DNA of 64,000 nucleotides, taken from assembly GCF_022695985.1 (NCBI RefSeq), contig NZ_JAAPBF010000008.1, positions 1-64,000 on the forward strand, given 5' to 3'. The notes beneath the pieces were generated by a model. It was not told the origin of the DNA, ran no database searches, and saw nothing but the letters and a program-made list of their open reading frames with translations. A program made the translations under genes and the position numbers. Of the stretch, positions 61,700-64,000 are shown piece by piece; the first letter of the stretch is position 1; each line of letters opens with the position of its first letter. The DNA is from Streptomyces sp. NP-1717. GTDB lineage: Bacteria; Actinomycetota; Actinomycetes; Streptomycetales; Streptomycetaceae.

Positions 61700-62842
61700 A
61701 TGACGAATTCAGCAAATACCCGGATCGGCGTCGGTCTTATCGGGGCTAGTGCCGATCGGGGTTGGGGCGGAATTGCTCACGTCCCGGCGCTGCAGGCGCT
61801 CGACGCATTCCAGATCCGCGCCGTCAGTACGACTCGTATGGAGAGCGCGAACGCGTCCGCTCGTCGGCTGGGCGCCGATCTCGCCTTCGACACACATGAG
61901 GCTCTGGTCGTGCGACCGGAGGTCGACCTGGTGGTGGTTGCGGTCAAGGTGCCGGAGCACAAGCAGATTGTTTCCGACGCGCTGGCCGCGGGCAAGATGG
62001 TTTATTGCGAATGGCCGCTCGCAAGAAACCTATCGGAGGCCGAAGCGCTGGAGGGGTTTGCCCGCGAGCGGCGGCTGCGGACGGTTGTCGGGTTGCAGGG
62101 CGGCCTGCACCCGCCGATCCTCTTCCTTCGCGACCTCATCGCGCAAGGCGTGATTGGCAAGCCGCTCAGCACGAGCATCCGAGCGCATTTGACTGACGAC
62201 ATGTGGGTCGGCCGATATGACCCGCCGGTCGAGTACATGGCTCAAGCAAAGCATGGCGCCACGCTTCTGAGCATCATGCTCGGCCACGGGCTCGAACCGC
62301 TTGCGCGCGTGCTCGGCACGTTCGAGAGTCTGTCCGCCGTCGTCGCCAATCAGCGCGGTGACGGCGTCCGCCTCTCCAATGGCGCGTCGCTGCCGAAGGA
62401 CGCGCCGGATGAGATCGTCGTCGCCGGCGTTCTCGAAGGCGGGATCGTCACTTCGCTGCACTACAGTGCCGGGCAGTCTGCCGACTCGGCGATGGTATGG
62501 GAGATCCAGGGCACCGAGGGCAGTGTGCGTGTGGAGTCGGCGTCGGGCTACATCCATTTCACCGATTTCACCATCACGCTGCGCCGCGGCAGCGAGCCTG
62601 TCCAAGTGCTACAGGTCCCCCCCGCTTATGCGGCTCCCGACCTGCAACTCGACGCACCCGCAGCGGGGGTCTCCCGCCTCTACGCCCAGTTCGCCGCCGA
62701 CCTCCGCGACGGAACCGCCGATGCGCCGGATTTCGCGGTCGCACTCGATCGCCACCGCGTACTCGAGGCGATCACACGGGCCGCTGAAACAGGTCATCGG
62801 CAGCATCTGTCCCGCCCCGACCGAATGAACTCCAATCGTTGA
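61700..62842 (+). CDS. Gfo/Idh/MocA-family oxidoreductase, copy 2
   Basis: 380 residues. Opening VGLIGASADRGWGGIAHVPA, VVAVKVPEHKQIVSDALAAG, then VYCEWPLARNLSEA: the Lys of the EKP motif is replaced by Trp, a feature of the Gal80-like branch. Related in design to copy 1 at 56.3 kb, but with less extreme GC content, like the hydrolase before it. The 168 bp gap in front may hold its own promoter. The C-terminal domain closes with RLYAQFAADLRDGTADAPDF. Function unknown; two lysine-less members in one locus is uncommon. Confidence 0.8.
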   Translation: MTNSANTRIGVGLIGASADRGWGGIAHVPALQALDAFQIRAVSTTRMESANASARRLGADLAFDTHEALVVRPEVDLVVVAVKVPEHKQIVSDALAAGKMVYCEWPLARNLSEAEALEGFARERRLRTVVGLQGGLHPPILFLRDLIAQGVIGKPLSTSIRAHLTDDMWVGRYDPPVEYMAQAKHGATLLSIMLGHGLEPLARVLGTFESLSAVVANQRGDGVRLSNGASLPKDAPDEIVVAGVLEGGIVTSLHYSAGQSADSAMVWEIQGTEGSVRVESASGYIHFTDFTITLRRGSEPVQVLQVPPAYAAPDLQLDAPAAGVSRLYAQFAADLRDGTADAPDFAVALDRHRVLEAITRAAETGHRQHLSRPDRMNSNR

Positions 62843-62963
62843 ACCCGGGAGAGGCACTGCCGCAGGACCCGAGGAGATGGCGATCCGCGAGCTAACCCTG
62901 ACTTGATCACACAGAGCTGACTCGCACAGTGTCGAAGAGCTCTGCCGACCAGACCCCGCCGCC

Positions 62964-63215
62964 GTGATCAACCAGCCGCTGCGGGAAGTCCGCCGCCTCG
63001 CCGAGGCCGAGGTCCGCGACCCGGCCGGCATCGACGCCATCCTGAGGATCAACCCCACCGCCGAGTCAACCGTGCCGGAGATCGCGGACATCATCCTCCG
63101 TACGGGAGACGAGACGGACGTCGACCACGTCTTCGTCGACTTCGTCCACCTGGCCGACCAAGGCGTGGACCAAGCCCTGGAACTGCTGCGTCAGATGATG
63201 GAACTGTCCCGCTGA
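62964..63215 (+). pseudogene. Probable 3' fragment of a larger gene
   Basis: 83 codons from a GTG without a clear ribosome-binding site. The sequence (LREVRRLAEAEVRDPAGIDAI ... DVDHVFVDFVHLADQGVDQA) looks like the last helix-strand units of an LLM-type flavin oxidoreductase, but the match is weak. The frame stays open upstream for some codons. Either a remnant or a small gene of unknown role. Confidence 0.35.
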
Positions 63216-63256
63216 AAGCCGAGCCGCAAGAGGGCGCGGCCCGCCCCGGGGCCGCG

Positions 63257-63847
63257 TCATCGCGTCGGTCCCTCGCGCGCGGTTGAGGTGGCGGCATAGA
63301 GCCAACGGCGAAGGACGAGGGTCACAGCCGGCATCATCAGATACGTCATCAACGTACTGAACAGAAGCGCGAGCATCAGCACCCGCGCCACAAGCGGCCA
63401 AGCACGGAGCGCCGGCCCCAAAAGACCGTTGCCGATCAGGGAGATCGGGAGTACGGCCGCGAAGGCGGCGAGCGCCATCTTCCACCGAGGTGGCGCCGTC
63501 GTGGGCGTGTCGTGCGCAGTGGTGAACAGGGTCTCCATTCCGGAGAGTTCGCGACGCGCCACCTCGCACTGGTGATGGCCCTCGCAGTGGTCGAACAGTG
63601 CGGCCCGCTCCGGTGATGCCGTCCAGCGCTGCGCGGACTCTTGGTCACGGAACCGGTGGATCAGGACCCATGGCCGGGCGGCCGTGGCAGGCCGGAACAA
63701 CCCGTCCCCCAGGTGTCCGGGAAACGCTGAGGCGGTGTCGGTCACCCGCCCGAACCACTCCCGGAAGTCCTGCTCGTAGCCGGGTTCCACAGCGCGCGCG
63801 GTCAGCAGGGTGACGTCGGCCGGGCCGACGTCGTCCGTCTCGGTCAT
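63257..63847 (-). CDS. Antibiotic-biosynthesis-monooxygenase-domain membrane protein
   Basis: 196 residues. The N-terminal ~100 residues form an ABM (dimeric alpha/beta barrel) domain: VTLLTARAVEPGYEQDFREW, FPGHLGDGLFRP, WVLIHRFRDQESAQRW. Two hydrophobic helices follow (MALAAFAAVLPISLIGNGLL and ARVLMLALLFSTLMTYLMMP), then VLRRWLYA. This ABM-plus-two-TM form is a known but uncharacterised type; the barrel probably faces the cytoplasm. 27 bp after an aldehyde dehydrogenase gene on the same strand, so perhaps co-transcribed with it. Confidence 0.82.
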   Translation of the reverse strand: MTETDDVGPADVTLLTARAVEPGYEQDFREWFGRVTDTASAFPGHLGDGLFRPATAARPWVLIHRFRDQESAQRWTASPERAALFDHCEGHHQCEVARRELSGMETLFTTAHDTPTTAPPRWKMALAAFAAVLPISLIGNGLLGPALRAWPLVARVLMLALLFSTLMTYLMMPAVTLVLRRWLYAATSTAREGPTR

Positions 63848-63874
63848 CGATTCTCATTCCGCCGTCGAATGCCG

Positions 63875-64000
63875 TCAGAGCTGCGGTGCCACATGCACGA
63901 GGTGCTTGGTCTCCTGGAATTCCTCGATCCCGCGGATGCCGTTCAGACGGCCGACTCCTGACTGCTTGTAGCCGCCCTCCTCGAACTGGTCGTGGACCGT
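63875..64000 (-). CDS. Aldehyde dehydrogenase, C-terminal part (gene runs off the window)
   Basis: The last 41 codons: TVHDQFEEGGYKQSGVGRLN, GIRGIEEFQETKHLVHVAPQ and L-stop. GGYKQSGVGR is the conserved ALDH end motif that packs at the dimer interface, and EEFQETKHL is the usual last strand. Its 5' portion lies beyond 64000. Confidence 0.8.
   Translation of the reverse strand, partial: TVHDQFEEGGYKQSGVGRLNGIRGIEEFQETKHLVHVAPQL

Overview
The window is very GC-rich and carries Streptomyces-type features: actinobacterial ribosome-binding sites, GTG and TTG starts, an ECF41 sigma factor, a STAND NTPase fused to WD40 repeats, and a degraded copy of the telomere-associated gene tap. It most likely comes from the accessory arm of a Streptomyces chromosome, or from a large linear replicon. 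The many broken genes between about 31 and 54 kb fit that view.

Region 1 (1-12.1 kb) looks like the tailoring edge of a natural-product cluster. A heme protein with the His-39-His-xxx-Cys pattern of the 3-methyltyrosine hydroxylase SfmD is followed by two methyltransferases that fit SfmM2 (C-methylation) and SfmM3 (O-methylation). Together they form a cassette for 3-hydroxy-5-methyl-O-methyltyrosine, the building block of tetrahydroisoquinoline antibiotics (saframycin and naphthyridinomycin type). An exported, probably bicovalent FAD oxidase, a further methyltransferase, two paralogous 14-TM drug exporters, an acetate-type permease and an SDR accompany it. No NRPS gene lies in the window. If the cluster is complete, its NRPS should lie to the left.

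Region 2 (12.2-24.8 kb) contains a secreted GH43 enzyme, a nicotinamidase, a tight RsbQ/RsbP/RsbV-like stress-signalling operon whose phosphatase gene is frameshifted, a DUF427 protein, an ECF41 sigma factor beside its flavoprotein partner, and three secreted pectate lyases (PL1, PL9, PL1). The GH43 and PL9 genes share an AAGCGCTY operator core, suggesting control by one LacI-type repressor.

Region 3 (24.9-33.4 kb) is phage-flavoured. It holds a 1833-residue protein with 18 four-cysteine Ig-like repeats and no signal peptide, a 50-residue microprotein, a DUF1360 membrane protein, an integrase stub, a decayed type I-E CRISPR-like array, an amidase and a peptidoglycan-binding M23 endolysin.

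Region 4 (33.7-54.4 kb) is a patchwork. It includes the STAND-WD40 protein, the tap pseudogene, an ABC exporter divergent from a two-component system, a CapA protein, a NucA/NucB nuclease, a TetR/oxidoreductase pair with two palindromic operators, and several small unknown genes. Between them lie remnants of integrase, IS21, IS256, IS5, PP2C and MBL-fold genes and two further CRISPR-like repeat sites.

Region 5 (54.4-64 kb) is a MarR-controlled catabolic or detoxification run: aldo/keto reductase, Gfo/Idh/MocA oxidoreductase, zinc alcohol dehydrogenase, MBL-fold hydrolase, quinone-type oxidoreductase, epoxide-hydrolase-like enzyme and a second Gfo/Idh/MocA protein. The last two have a less extreme base composition. 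The window ends in an antibiotic-monooxygenase-domain membrane protein and the 3' end of an aldehyde dehydrogenase gene.
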